64,000 nt of DNA, from positions 1,692,501-1,756,500 of the forward strand of contig JACVTC010000006.1 in the NCBI GenBank assembly GCA_016946835.1, read 5' to 3'. The position numbers and the translations under genes are program-made. The number at the start of each line of letters is the position of its first letter. Within the stretch, counting starts at the first letter, position 1. This DNA is from Neocallimastix lanati (nom. inval.) (taxonomy: Eukaryota > Neocallimastigomycota > Neocallimastigomycetes > Neocallimastigales > Neocallimastigaceae). The notes under the pieces are model-generated. The model saw only the letters and a program-made list of their open reading frames with translations. It was not told where the DNA came from and searched no databases. Shown piece after piece: positions 42,704 through 56,420 of the stretch.

Positions 42704-43903
42704 TTATAAAAAAAAATAGGTTAAAAAAAAAATTAATAAAAATAAAAATAAAAAATTGAATAAATATTAATATTCTCATTTTAATAATTATTTATATATA
42801 TAAATATTTTTGTTTTTATAAGTTTATATTTTATTTTATGATATTTTTTTTATAAAAAATTAAAATTTATTATGATAAAATAAACTAAATTATAATTAAA
42901 GTGTTCCATTTAAAAATATAATTGATATTTCATATTAATATTATTGAAAAAAGTTCATGATAACATGATAATAATAATAAAAATAATAGATTCATAATAC
43001 GACTATATATATATAATAATTTTATATCTTTCTGTATGACAGTCCAATAATTACAATTAACAATTTATTAGCATACGGTATAGGCTTTATTTAGACATAG
43101 ATTATTAATAATAAATACTTATTTAATAAAAACATATAAAATCCATTTAAAATTATTTTTTTTTTTATAAAGAAAAAATAAAGCAACTTTAAATATTATC
43201 ATATACAAATTCAAAAAATAATTGCATTAATGTAAACATATATAATTATATATAATTATATATCTTTCAATAAAGATATATATTTGAATCTAACATATCC
43301 CAATACTGCTTTATATTTATATATAATTTATTATGAGAATAATAAAAAAAAAAAATCCAGATATCCCATTTATATGCCTTTTTAATGAGTATATATTGGG
43401 TGTAGATAATACCAATACTATAGTTGTTTTTTCTTATTCTAAATTTTTTGTTTTATTTTTTATTTTTTCTTTATTATTTTTTGAAAAACATTGGAAAAAA
43501 CTTTTTCTAAAATAATATATATTTATATATATATTTGTATATTTAATTATAAAAAGATAAGAATAAAAAAAAAAAAGAATGTTTTCTTCTTTATTTATAT
43601 AACAGTGAAACGCAAGTCACCAAGAAAATTAAAAGGTTTGAATTTACATTCTGTAAATTAAAACAATATTATTCAAATCTATAAAAAAAATATATATATA
43701 TTTTTAATGTATATCAATTATAATTAAGTAATTAAGTAATAAATAGATAAATAATAAATAAATAAATAAATAAATAATTAAATAATTAATTAATAATAAA
43801 TAAATAATAATTTTAATTATTTTATGCTTTTTGTATTTAGAAAAAAATTTTTTTTTTTTTTATTTATTTATTTATTCTTTTTTACTCATTAACCGTTAAT
43901 TTT
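42241..43903. other. AT-rich intergenic region with a duplicated segment
   Basis: A segment of about 90 bp at 42567-42660 (TTTTTTGAAAATCATTGAAA, then AACTTTTTCCAAAATAATAT, then TTGTATATTTAATTATAAAA) recurs at 43470-43560 with few changes. The rest is A/T runs and AAAT repeats (43738-43810). The short frame at 43333-43515 overlaps the second copy and is not convincing. Confidence 0.6.
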
Positions 43904-44260
43904 TGTTGGAAAATTAGTATTTTTTAGTTTACAAAATTTAATTAACATTTTAATTAATATTTTTATTTTATTACAAACTCTTATTATAATTTCAAAGTAT
44001 TAAATAGTTTATTATATATAAATAGGATTTATTTTATAATAATATGAAGTTTATATAGTTTATGAATATAGTTTCAAAAGTCTTTTATTTTTTATAAGCC
44101 TCTTTTATATATTTAATATATTTAAATAATTTAAATAGGTATGATCCATCAAATGTATTTTATTATGTATAAATATCATTAAATTATGTATTCTTAGAAA
44201 ATAAGCCTTTTGTTTCAAATAAATAAAGTTAGTAAATAAACAAATATTGAGATTTTTATC
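43904..44260 (+). repeat. 5' LTR of the non-autonomous element
   Basis: It begins TGTTGGAAAATTAG and ends TTTTTATCA. It shares with the other LTR landmarks such as ATATAAATAGGAT(T/A)TAT, TTTATGAATATAGTTT and GGTATGATCCATCAAATGTA. ATATAAATAGG is TATA-like and could lie in the U3 promoter. Confidence 0.88.
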
Positions 44261-44641
44261 AGATTAAGAGTCAAATAAGACTCTGTAAGTTTGTGTAGAA
44301 ATTTAGAATACTTAGTTAATAAGGAAATTTAGTAATTTAGTAATTTAAGGACAACTACGATGAATGGTACGAAGACTTTATCCTAGAACTCCAAGGGGCT
44401 GGATGAAGTGAGTATGTTGAGAAGAACATAGATGATATCATAAAAGAAGTAAAAGGAGAAATATACAACCAAAGGGAAAGGAGTATCTTATCTGAAGAAG
44501 GCTGTGAAAAAATTTAGGTTGTGCTATGACAGATTCGTAAGAATTATTAGTAAAATTAGTTAAGGATAGTAAAAATATTAAAGAAAATAGCAAATTTTCT
44601 TAGTAAGCAAAGATTTTCACAGTACTTTGTTTAGAGGGGAA

Positions 44642-45007
44642 TGTTAGAAAATTAGTATTTTTAGTTTACAAGTTTAATTAACCTTTTAATTAATATTTTT
44701 ATTTTATAACAAAACTTTTATTATAATTTTAAATATTAAATTGTATAGTATATATAAATAGGATATATTATATTAATGTTTAATTTTTACAGTTTATGAA
44801 TATAGTTTTCAAAATTTTTTTTATTTTTATAAACCTCTTTTATATAGTTAATATGAAAATTTGTTATTTAATGTATCGAAATAGGTATGATCCATCAAAT
44901 GTATTTTGTATCTTTAAATATCATTAGATTATTTATTCTTTAAAAATAAGCTTTATGCTTTAAAATATATAAAGTTTGTAAATAAATAAAGATTGAGATT
45001 TTTATCA
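44642..45007 (+). repeat. 3' LTR of the non-autonomous element
   Basis: It follows the polypurine tract directly, begins TGTTAGAAAATTAG and ends TTTTTATCA. Several substitutions and small indels separate it from the 5' LTR, so the insertion is not very recent. Confidence 0.88.
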
Positions 45008-45038
45008 ATTTTTAATCATAGTAACATTTATTAATTAT

Positions 45039-45072
<34 letters not shown>

Positions 45073-47159
45073 CTTGTTATGCATTATATTATTAATAAAT
45101 ATTAAAACATTATTGATTAAAAATACACTTTATAACTATTAATAAATAATTAATAAAAGTATATTTTCTTTTTTTATGAACAACTTTTTCCTATAAATAC
45201 ATTTTAGATATAAATAAAATTTAGCTATACACCTTATGTAATATTTATAATTATAATAATATAGTTTATTTTAGTTATTAGTATTTTAACAACTTGACCT
45301 TCATTTAAACTTTTTCTTAGTATTCATTATCTTTTTTTTTTTTTTTTTTTTTTATTAAAATAATAATACGTACATTAGATTCAAATAATGTACAACACTC
45401 CCCTTTATAATAATTATAAATTATTTTGAATAAATGTACCGCAATTTAATTTAATAAAAAAAATTTTTTTTATTTTTAATGATTTTATAATTTATAATAT
45501 TAATAGATATTATTAAATAGAATAGAAAAAAAAAAAAAAAAACTTTTTAAGTATTTCTTAAAAAAATAATAAAAATGAAAAAAAAAAAAGTAATTTATAT
45601 AGGTAATTAAAAGACTTCTGTTTATTTTTTTTATGTCAATTAAGTATTTATTATAAATTTATAAATTTATAAAATTCATTATATTATATTTTATTTGTTA
45701 AGATTTAGTTAAAAAAATTTTTATAGTATTAAAAATATAATTTATAAATATTTAATAAGAATGTTAAACTTTAATAGAATAAATTTTAACCAAATATTAT
45801 AGATATCATATATATTATTAGAGTTATTGATAAATTTTTTCTATTTTTATACATATACAAATTTAATTGAAAAAAAAAAAGAAAAAAAAAAAAGGAAAAA
45901 AAGCGGCAAGTTTATTATTATTATTATAATTATTATTATTATTTTTTTTTTTTTAGATGACTAAATTTAAATTACCAATTAAAATTAATATTTATTTACT
46001 ATTATTATTTACTTTATTATTATTATACTACTATTTATTATACTATTTATTATACTATTTATTTTACTATTTATTATACTATTTATTATACTATTTATTA
46101 TACTATTTATTATTTATTTAACTATTATTATTATTATTTATTTAACTATTATTATTTATTATACTATCATTATTTATTATACTTTTTATTAGTGAGGATT
46201 ATTTAATATTATTTATTAATTATTTCTTTAATGAACCATTAGTAATACTACTAAATTATTCATGATGATTTTAGAGTTGGTATTATTTAATATTGTTTTA
46301 ACTATCATTAATATAATTATTATTAAAAATACTTATTAAAAATAGTAATAATAAATATCTATATTCATTGCACTGTGTTGAGTTTAGCATTTGATTATCC
46401 TTAAAAGAATATTTTTATATCTAATTTAAAGTTAAACATATAATGATATATATATATTAAATTATCTAACCTTTATTTATTATTTTATATTTATAATAAT
46501 AGATAAACGCTATGAAATATAATATCCTTTCTATTATACTATTTCCTTGTAGTTGTGGTCACTATTAATAGATACAAATTACACTATTAAATATTAAAAA
46601 CATAATGAATTTATAAATTTTAATGTATGAAATTTATTTAATTATTTTTATATCCACATTAACAATTTTTTTTTTTCCATTATATATATATATATTTTTT
46701 TTACAATTTATCTTTATTCATTTTTGACTTTAAAAAAGGAAATAAAAAAAAAAAAAATAATAAAAATAAAAAAATAAAAATAAAAAAAAAATAATAAAAA
46801 ATTGAAATAATATTAATAAAACTATATTTTTTTTATAAATAATACAAATAATAATATTAATACTCAATATATTTATATTTATTTTATAAATAATGCAAAT
46901 GATAATAATAAATAACTAATATTAAATTATATAATTAGTTTTAACTTTTTTTTTTTTAAATTTATAATTTCTAATTTTGATATAGTTTTTGGTTTCATTC
47001 ATTTTATCACTTTTAATATTAAATTATTGATTAATTAACTTAATTATTCTTTATACCTTTTTAAAAATAAATTAGATCCATTATCAATTATTATAATCTG
47101 AAATTTTAAAATTCTTTTACAAACAGTAAACTGATAATTATATACATAAAGAAGTAAAA
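45008..47159. other. AT-rich desert, first part
   Basis: T-runs, (TA)n and a TACTATTTATTA array at 45990-46190. No gene was seen. Confidence 0.6.
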
Positions 47160-47169
47160 TTTTTTTTTT

Positions 47170-47700
47170 AAAAAAAAAGTTTTTATAATTAAAAAATAAA
47201 TAAATAAATAAAAATTAATTAATTAAATAAAGCTAATTAGTTAAATAAATAATAAATAAATAAATAAATAAATAAATAATAATTAAATAAATAAAAAAAT
47301 GAAAAAATAAATAAATAAAAAATAATTAAATAAATAAAATAATAAAAAATAAATAAATAAATAATAATTAAATAAATAAAATAATAAAAAAATAAATAAA
47401 TAAATAAATAATAATTAAATAAATAAAATAATAAAAAATAAATAAAAAAATGAAAAAATAAATAAATAAAAAATAAATAAATAAATAAAAAAATGAAAAA
47501 ATAAATAAATAAAAAATAATTAAATAAATAAAATAGTAAAAAATAATTAAATAAATAAAATAATAAAAAATAAATAAATAAATAATAATTAAATAAATAA
47601 AATAATAAAAAATAAATAAAAAAATGAAAAAATAAATAAATAAAAAATAAATAAATAAATAAAAAAAATGAAAAAATAAAAAATAAAATAGTTGAATATA
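47170..47700. repeat. AAATAAAT array with higher-order structure
   Basis: AAATAAAT units are interrupted by AATTAAATAAATAAAATAAT and AAAAAATGAAAAAATAAAT blocks that recur several times, giving a higher-order pattern rather than a pure microsatellite. Confidence 0.75.
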
Positions 47701-47769
47701 TCAGTGAGTTATAAATAAATAATTAGGATATATATATTATTGTAAATTTATAATATATTAAGATAATTT

Positions 47770-48000
47770 AAATTTCTTGAACTGGAGACATATGACGTAA
47801 AATAATTTCTATTTTTATTATTTTTTCAATCTTTAACTAGATTTGTACCATTCTCAATCAAGTAATTCTTACAAATTCTATTTTTATTTGCCAAGATAGG
47901 GATGGCATCATCAATTTAAAGCTTGGTAGGTTTTATATGCATTATGAAAATTTCATTGAATATTCCTAAAAGGACTTTGTTAACATTCCATGGGGGAATC
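47770..48000 (-). pseudogene. Possible ankyrin-like relic
   Basis: Higher-complexity sequence in the desert. On the minus strand it reads PPWNVNKVLLGIFNEIFIM, then after a stop IDDAIPILANKNRICKNYLI followed by ENGTNLVKD. The segment LANKNRICKNYLIENGTNL resembles an ankyrin repeat (ACKNGNEKIVKYLIENGADV type). It lacks a full repeat array and has stops. Sequence at 48040-48260 is also complex but has no clear frame. Confidence 0.3.
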
Positions 48001-48879
48001 TTAATATTTATAAGACTTCTCAGATATATATATATATATTTTTTTAATTGATGGTATGTATGAGGAAGGGAATGATGCTGTTCGGAATATGGTTTTTATT
48101 GTAAAACTAAACATGATCACTTTAAGAACTATTAATTAAAATTGGGATTTACAAAGAACAGTTCTTTTTTGTTATAAAGATATCTTCTTTTTTTTCTTCT
48201 ATTACTATCACTCCTATTATGATAACTGCTTCATTTGCTATTAAGAGAGAATCCTAATAATAGAATATATATGTATTTATATATATATTAATTAAAATTG
48301 TAAATTAACGCTTTATTTATTTAATTTTTATGTTATATATATATATAATTTGCAGATAAAATGTTTATCAATAGGTTATTGAATAAATAAAAAATACATA
48401 TAGAATATATAAAATATCCAACAGTAAAAAAGGAAGAAAAAAAATAAGAATAATATATATTTTTAAGTCATAATATATATCTTATTATGAATTTATATCA
48501 TCTATATCATCATAATTATTATTTTGTATTTTGATATTTGTTTTGCTTTTAAAATTTACATATCACAATAATTATTTATATATTTTATTTATTCAATAAT
48601 TCACTATTTATTTATTTAGAATTTGGTAAGAAATTATTTAATTTATTGTACTTTATAGTAATATATTTAATAATTTATATGGAAATTTATATTAAACAAA
48701 CCAACAAAACCAAGAAAAATTTTTTATTTGTACTTTTTTTGTACTTTTTTTATTATCATGGCAGAGTTTAAAAACTAAAATACTAAATTAATAAATTAAT
48801 TATAAATTTTAAGATTATAATTGGTTAAATTTTTAATTATGGTTATTTTAGGTTGAAAAAAGAAAGTTAATAATTATAT

Positions 48880-49290
48880 AATAAATAATTAAATAATTAT
48901 ATAATAAATGATTAATAATAATTGAATAATAAATAATAAATAATAAATAATAAATTAATAAATAATAAATAATAAATTAATAATTAATAGTCAATAATAA
49001 ATAATAAATAATAAATAATAAATAATAAATAATAAATAATAAATAATAAATAATAAATAATAAATAATAAATAATAAATAATAAATAATAAATAATAAAT
49101 AAATAAATAAATAATAATAAATATAATAATAATAAATAATAATAATAAATAATAAATAATAAATAATAAATATATAAGTAAATAGAAAGATGAATAAATA
49201 AATAATAAATAAATAAATAAATAAATAAATAATAAATAAATAAATAATAAATAAATAAATAGTAAATAAATAAATAATATATAAAAAGAG
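48880..49290. repeat. AATAAAT simple repeat array
   Basis: Long near-perfect AATAAAT and AAATAAAT blocks. No coding content. Confidence 0.85.
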
Positions 49291-49569
49291 TATTATTGTA
49301 AATATATTTCAGTTTATGAATTATTTAATAAGTTTAATATGTAAATGATAAGGCTTATATGGATTACCATATAAAGAAAAGGGCTTTTATTAATAAACAT
49401 TTAATATATATTAAAAATAATTTGTGTAAAAGTATATTCAATATTTTATTAAATAAAGTTTGTGTTAAAAAAAAAAATTTGAAAATTATTTTATAATTAT
49501 TTTTGTACTAATAAAATAAATTGTTTGACATCATTTATGTACATCATTTAAAATTTATCACCTATAATT

Positions 49570-49960
49570 TTATAAATAAATAAATAAATAATAAATAAAT
49601 AAATAAATAATAATAAATATAATAAATAATAAATAATAAATAATAAATAATAATAAATAATAAATAATAATAAATAATAAATAATAAATAATAAATAATA
49701 AATAATAAATAATAAATAATAAATAATAAATAATAATAAATAATAAATAATAACTAATTAATAATTAATATAAATAATAAATAATAAATAAATAATAAAT
49801 AATAAATAATAAATAATAAATAATAAATAATAAATAATAAATAATAAATAATAAATAATAAATAATAAATAATAAACTAATTAATAATAAATAATAAATA
49901 ATAAATAATAAATAATAAATAAATAATAAATAATAAATAATAAATAATAAATAATAAAAC
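49570..49960. repeat. AATAAAT simple repeat array, second block
   Basis: Similar to the block at 48880-49290, with TAATTAATAATTAATA interruptions near 49750 and 49875. The minus-strand Tyr/Leu/Ile frame is a shadow. Confidence 0.85.
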
Positions 49961-52220
49961 ATTAAAAAATGAATTTGATAAAACATATTAAAATTCAAGT
50001 CATACAACTCTTATAAAAGCTTTCAAGACTTGTTATTATATAAAATACTATAGTTTTCTATTTTTTTTATTAATAAATATATATTTTTAATGAATAAAAT
50101 ATGGAATGACTATTTAGAAAAGCTCAATTACTTTTTTTTTATAATATCAAAATATTCCTTAAATCTTATTATTTAATATTAACTATTTAACATAACAAAA
50201 GTTAAAATTATAAAAATAATTCTTTTTAAATATGAATCACAGTGTATTTGCTATATTTATTTAAAGGTTATAGTATCGTTTAAATTTTAACTTTTAATAA
50301 AAGTATATATACTATATTAGTATTACTTAAAATTTATATATAAAAGTAAAAACATTTATTATTTAAAACTGACATATCTATATTTGTTTCATTTGTTTAT
50401 TTATTAATTTTTTTTTATTTTATTTTTTAATTTTTCTATAATGTAAAGTTAATTCATAATATTTAATTTATTAATGGATAAAGTTCATTACAACATTACA
50501 AGATATAGGAATATTTATTAATAAATAAGGTTTATTATGTAATATTAATTTCAATGGTTGAAATATTGCTTTAAATTAAAATTTAATTAACCATTCATTT
50601 ATTTGATTGTTGATGTGACGTGATATTAAATTAAAATACTTTAATAAATAAGATTTAAAAAGGATATACTAATTTATTTGATATAGGCATTAATATATTA
50701 GCAAGTTTAAACAACTGAATTAACCATTTAAAACGTCAATTTCTTGTTTAAGAAAAAAAAAATTATAAAAATGTGATAAATCAGAAAAAAAAATTGTATC
50801 ACTTAATATAATTATATTAAAAATTAAATTTTTAATAAAATAAAATAATTATATAATATTTAACATTTATAATGTAATACAATTGAAACTAATATTAAAA
50901 GTAATAGTAATATTATTAAAATAATAATTATTAATTAAATAAAAAAATTAAAAATATTATTATTATAATAATATTATTATAATAATAAAATAATTAAATA
51001 ATAAAATAATAAAATTAAAATAATAATGATAATAATAATAATAAATAATTAAACTAAAAAAAACAATTATATTTAAATAATATAAATCTTAATTATTATT
51101 AAATTAACATATTAACATAAAATCATATATATTAATTTATATAGTCTATATATATTTTAATTTATTTATGGTATTTTTTTTATTTAGATAGAATGCATTG
51201 TATTATTATTTTTTACCTTTAAAATATTATATTTAATATTGAAAAAAAATTTGAAAAAAATTTAATATATGAATAATAAAATAATAAACGGAACAATATA
51301 ATGTAATATATAATAATAATAAATGGAATAAAGAAATTTAATTTTTATGTATTTATTAAAATTATTAGCTTTTTATATAGAGAGTAAAGTTTTAATTCAA
51401 TAGATTCATTTTATAAAATTTTATATATGTAGGAAAAATAGTTCTCTTCAATGAATATCATATGGATTTAAATAGATAAAGGATTTAATAAATATAATTT
51501 TAAACTAAAAAATTTCTTGTTCATTACTTTCAAATAAGATATGGTCATCCAACAAAAAAAAGAATTGTAACAAATAAGATAAAATAAAATAAGATAAATT
51601 TATGGTTTTTTATTTACTTATTTTTCATGTTTTATAATGATTAAAGTTTGCAATGAATAAATTTGAATTTTTTATATATTTTATATAGAAATATATTAAT
51701 AGATAAATTCATTTATATTTATTTTATTGAATATTTGTATAAATGAATTAATATATGAATGTATGAATATGAATTTTTAATTCATTTTAAAAAAAATTTT
51801 TTCTCATAATTTATAATATATTCTAATATATTCTAATATAATATAATATAAACGGTAAATATATTAAAGTATTGAATATATATATTTTTTAATTTATTTT
51901 AATTAATACACTTAATTACTATTATATTGTTATATATTATTAAATATATAAAATAAATAAATTTCTTGATAATATCTTATATTAAATAAATATTAAAATA
52001 ATGATTTAATAATAAATTAAATAATATTAAAATTCTAATACTGTATTATTCTTTTATAATCATATTTTATAATATTTATTTTTTTCAATTTTCAATTTAA
52101 TTAAAATATTATAAAATATTAATAACTATTTAATAATAATATATTACTATTATTATTTATTACTTTTATTATTATTTATTATTATTTATTATTATTAAAA
52201 AAAAATAGAGGATATTTTTT

Positions 52221-52251
<31 letters not shown>

Positions 52252-52661
52252 GCAGAAATTATATAATTTAATAACTTTATTTAGTTTAAATTTTATTAAT
52301 TATTTTTTTTATTAAGATAAGAGAGTCAGGAATTTACAATAATATTTCATAATATTAAAAAAAAAAAAAATTAATTAGAAAATGTAATATTAATCTAAAT
52401 ATTTTCAATTTTGATTTTAATATAAAAGTAACATTTTTTTCCTTCCATTCTAACAGTTTATAAAATATTTAAAAAAAAAGTTTATTTTCTTTTTTTTTTT
52501 TATTCCTAAAAAAAAGGGAAATACAATAATATATACAATTATTTAAAAAAAAAATAAAAATAAAATAAATTATTTAAAAATAGAATAGATATATATGTTA
52601 TATTAAAGAGTAATATATATAAAATATAGAAAAAAATAAATATAAAAAAAAATAAAAAAAA
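49961..52661. other. AT-rich desert upstream of the CotH gene
   Basis: It contains (TA)n, ATT/AAT patches and A-runs, including one at 52223-52251. No gene or RNA was recognised. The promoter of the downstream gene must lie here, but AT content hides any specific element. Confidence 0.55.
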
Positions 52662-55176
52662 ATGTATAGAAATATTTTACTTGTTTTAGCTTTTATAGCT
52701 TTAGCTACTGCAAGAACAGTAAAGTTCTCTCTTGTTGCTTTCAATGTCAAAAATAGTGTTACTGTTAAAATTGGTAGCACTACTAAAACTTTAACTAAAT
52801 ACAAATCTTACGCTCCTCTCTATCAAGGATCTTTCACAGTTTCTGATTCAGCTATATCGTAAATATTATTTTTTTTTTAATATAAATAAATTTAGTAAAT
52901 AGAAAAAATTATGTTTTTTTATATAATCACTAGAGCAAAAAAAAAATGGATATATAAATATAAAAAATAAATGAATATGTACTTAAAAAAAGTAATATAA
53001 AATGAAATAGAGAAAAAAAAAAGAAAATAAAAAAAAAAAGAAAGTGCACTAATTAGAAATACATATATTTTTATTTTTAATAAAATTTTGAAAATTGTTA
53101 TTATGAAATAATAATAAAATTTATGTATAATAAATTTTTATTGGAAATAGTTATACATACTATGTTGATAATGTTTCAGATGGTATAAGTCGTACTTTAG
53201 CTAAGGGTGAAACTACCACTCACAATGAATTCTATGGAAGAAAATACACTGTTAAATCTTTACCACAATTCCCACAACTCTACAAATGGACCAAATCTGT
53301 TGGTAAGGGTGAATTATTTGATGATTCCTACATTCCAACCATTCATATCTCTGGTGACAGAAGTGAAACTATGTTTACCACTACTAAACCAAATGCTGCT
53401 TACTTAGAAAGAATTGTTTTCATTTTAAAGGATAATGTATATAGCTTCAAAACTGTTGCAGCTTGGCCAAAGAATAAATCTTGGAATAAATTCCAATTCA
53501 AAGTACAGTTAAACAAAAATGGTATTGAAGGTCGTTACCTTTTAAAGTTCCGTGATAACAATGAAGATCCAACTTTTATGCGTCAAGATCTTTATGGTGA
53601 TATTATGAATGCACTTGGTTACCCAACTATTCAATCTGTTAAGGCTAGAGTTTATGTTAATGAAAAACCAGTAGGTTACTACATCTTACAAGAAGAAGCT
53701 GCCAGTGAATCTTTTGTTCGTTCAGCTTTCCATGGTAGTAACGGTAAATATTTAATTACTGATAATAATAAGTTAGGTCATCCACTTGATTGTAGTACTG
53801 GTGCCGATTTCTACTACACTGGTAACACTTTCTACGCATTCAAAGCTTCCAATGACACTCGTTACGATAATTCAAGAGTTAAGAAGCTTTGCAAACAATT
53901 TGAAAGCTTAAATGTTAATAATTCTTCTCAAGTTTCTTCATTCGATAAAAATTGGTTCGATATTGATACTTTCTTTAAGGCTATTGCTATGCAATATCTT
54001 ACTGGTCACTGGGATTCTTACTGGTTTTACTCCACAAACTTTGCAGTTTACGATAACCCAACCGAATCCACTAGTAGTACCTACAAGTTCTACTTTATTT
54101 GTCAAGATTGGGATGGTACCTTCGGTTTAAACCTCGGAATGCCATACATGCGTTATGAAGATTTCGTTGATCGTTCTTATAAGGACTTTGTTAACATTGA
54201 ATGGGGTCTTGATGAATATGATGCTCCACACCGTTATGCTATTGATAAATTATTATCAAATGCTACCCTCAGAGCTCGTTTTGAAACCATTCTTAAGAAC
54301 ATTGTTAAAAATATTTTCAATCCAAAAGCCATCAGTAAGAGATTAGATGCTTTAGTTGAACGTCATCGTGAAGAGGTTGCTTGGAATTACGAGACTATTA
54401 ACAAGCATCCACTTCGTAAGGGTACTGGTACTCAATTAAATTGGACTATGGACGATTTTGAAACTAACATTAATACTGCCTCCAGACATGGTGCTGCTTA
54501 TGGTATTAAGGAATTCGTTTACAGACGTGCTAAGGCTGTAAGTGATGAATTCGGTTTAAATCTTGACTTAGGTGAAGAAACCTACGGTTCAGATATATCT
54601 CGTGATGGTAGATGTGGTGAAGGTCATGGTAAATGTCCAAATAATGAATGTTGTTCCGCTTACGGTTACTGTGGTACTGATAGCGATTACTGTAACAACT
54701 GCCAAGCCGATTGGGGTTACTGTCCAGGTTCTACTGGTAAGAAGACTACTAAAAAGACTACCACTACCACTAAAAAAACCACCACTAGTAAGAAGACCAC
54801 TACCACTAAGAAGACTACTAAGAAGACTACTAAGAAGAGCACCACTAAGGCTTCTAGTCCAACCAACATTTCAACTGATGGTACTTGCGGTGCTGGTAAG
54901 GGTAGATGTCCATCTGGTCAATGCTGTTCTAAATATGGTTACTGTGGTACAAGCACTGCTCACTGTGGTACAGGTTGTCAATCCAGCTTTGGTACCTGTA
55001 CTACTAGCTCTGGCTCAAAGGGTACTGATTACACCAAGGTTATTAGTCCAGATGATACCTGTGGTCCAAATAAGGGTAGATGTGCCTCAGGTTGCTGTTC
55101 TCAATACGGTTACTGTGGTACAAGCACTGCTCACTGTGGTACCGGTTGTCAATCAAAATACGGTATTTGTAATTAA
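52662..55176 (+). CDS. Secreted CotH-type protein with three chitin-binding (CBM18-like) modules
   Basis: Two exons (52662-52858, 53151-55176) are joined across a 292-bp GT-AG intron with phase 2 preserved, giving 740 aa. A signal peptide spans about 1-18 (MYRNILLVLAFIALATA). The CotH domain follows at about 120-500: PTIHISGD, FRDNNEDPTFMRQDL (about 199), VYVNEKPVGYYILQEEA and CQDWDGTFG (about 382-390), whose Asp residues fit the metal-binding site of CotH atypical kinases. The C-terminus has three eight-Cys hevein-like modules at about 551-591, 641-682 and 699-740 (CCSAYGYCGT, CCSKYGYCGT, CCSQYGYCGT). A Thr/Lys linker of about 45 residues separates the first two. Codon use is markedly biased and GC is higher than in neighbouring genes, as expected for strong expression. 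CotH proteins occur in bacterial spore coats, in Mucorales and in anaerobic fungi. The chitin modules suggest attachment to the fungal cell wall. Confidence 0.93.
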
Positions 55177-56420
55177 AAGCAAAAAATAGAAGTAATAAAC
55201 TAAAGTAAAAAAAAAATTAATAATAATAATAATCATAAAAAGAATACATAAATATAAAAAAATTAATATTAATATATATATAAAACAAAAACAAACTATT
55301 AAAAAAATAAGAAAAGAAGAAAAGATTTTTTATTTTATGAATAAAAAAAAAAACTTATCTTTTCGTTATTTTTTTTTTTATTAAAAAAAAAAAGTACTTC
55401 CCTCTTTTTTTTTTTTATTTGTAATTTATACACAAAATTAATAAAAATAACTCCCTTAAAATTATTAAATTATTATTAAAAATTTTTTTATAAAAAATTA
55501 TTTCTTTTGTTCTAATTTTTTTTTATTTTAAAAAAAATCATTTTTATTTATTTTATTTTATAGCTTATTATAAAAAATAAAATAAAATAAAATATCAATA
55601 GAAAATAGTATATATAAAATTAAAAAGATATATACAAAAAAAGAGGTATATATTTTAATTTATGAAAGTTAATTAAAAAAATATGTATAAAAACATAAAA
55701 AATAATTATAGAGTTCTTTTTTTTTTTTTTATAGAATAAAAAAGAAATATTTTTTTATGAATATATATATATAAAATAAAGATAAAAAAAAGAATAATAA
55801 TTAAAATAAAATAAATAAATATAAATTTATTTATTTAATTATTTATTTTTTGTTCTTTTTATTTTTATTTTTTTTTTAAAAAAAAAATAAAATAAAATTA
55901 GATAGAATGAAAGAATAGAATACTAAATAATATATTTAACAACAAAGAAATAAAAAACAACAAAAAAAAAAAGACATTATAAATAAAATTAATAATATTT
56001 ATTTATAATTAATATAACTAAAAAAAAAAAAAAAAAAAAAGGAATATTAATTATAAAAGTATTTCCTATTCTTTTTTTAATATTGTTATATTATTATTAA
56101 TATTTTTTTTTTATTTAATTTACTAATTTATTATTAATTTGTAAATCTTTTATAAAAAAAAAAAATAGTAATAACAATAACTAAGGAAAAAGAGTAAATT
56201 GAATAGTATATTATTAATAAAAAAAAAATTTTTATTATAAAAAAAAAAAAAATTTACTTTTTATACTTTAAATTATTAATATTATTTATTTATTTATTTA
56301 AAATACAAATATTATTAAAATAAAAAATAAAAAAAAAAAATACAATAGAATAATATACAAATAAAATAAAAAAATATACAAATAAAAAATAAAAATAAAT
56401 AAAAAATAAAAATAAAAAAT
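55177..56420. other. AT-rich intergenic region
   Basis: It contains the 3' flank of the CotH gene, A/T runs and AAAAT repeats. No gene was seen. Confidence 0.6.

Larger units (their letters stand above)
43904..45007 (+). mobile_element. Non-autonomous copia-type LTR element (TRIM-like)
   Basis: LTRs of about 357 and 366 bp (43904-44260, 44642-45007) enclose only 381 bp. Both LTRs begin TGTT(G/A)GAAAATTAGTATTT and end GAGATTTTTATCA. The element is flanked by the 5-bp direct repeat ATTTT (43899-43903 and 45008-45012). Inside are a putative primer site GATTAAGAGTC at 44261-44271, a gag remnant at about 44344-44485 (FKDNYDEWYEDFILELQGAG, a stop, then SEYVEKNIDDIIKEVKGEIY) and a polypurine tract AGAGGGGAA at 44633-44641. 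The gag fragment resembles the start of copia-type Gag, so the element looks like an internal-deletion derivative that would depend on enzymes from elsewhere. Confidence 0.85.

Noticed and set aside
53912-55189. Alternative plus-strand frames inside the CotH gene, including a Val/Leu-rich 205-aa frame
   Set aside because: They overlap the well-supported CotH/CBM18 frame and have no domain of their own. The Leu/Val composition is a frame-shift effect of the Thr/Lys and Cys-rich codons.
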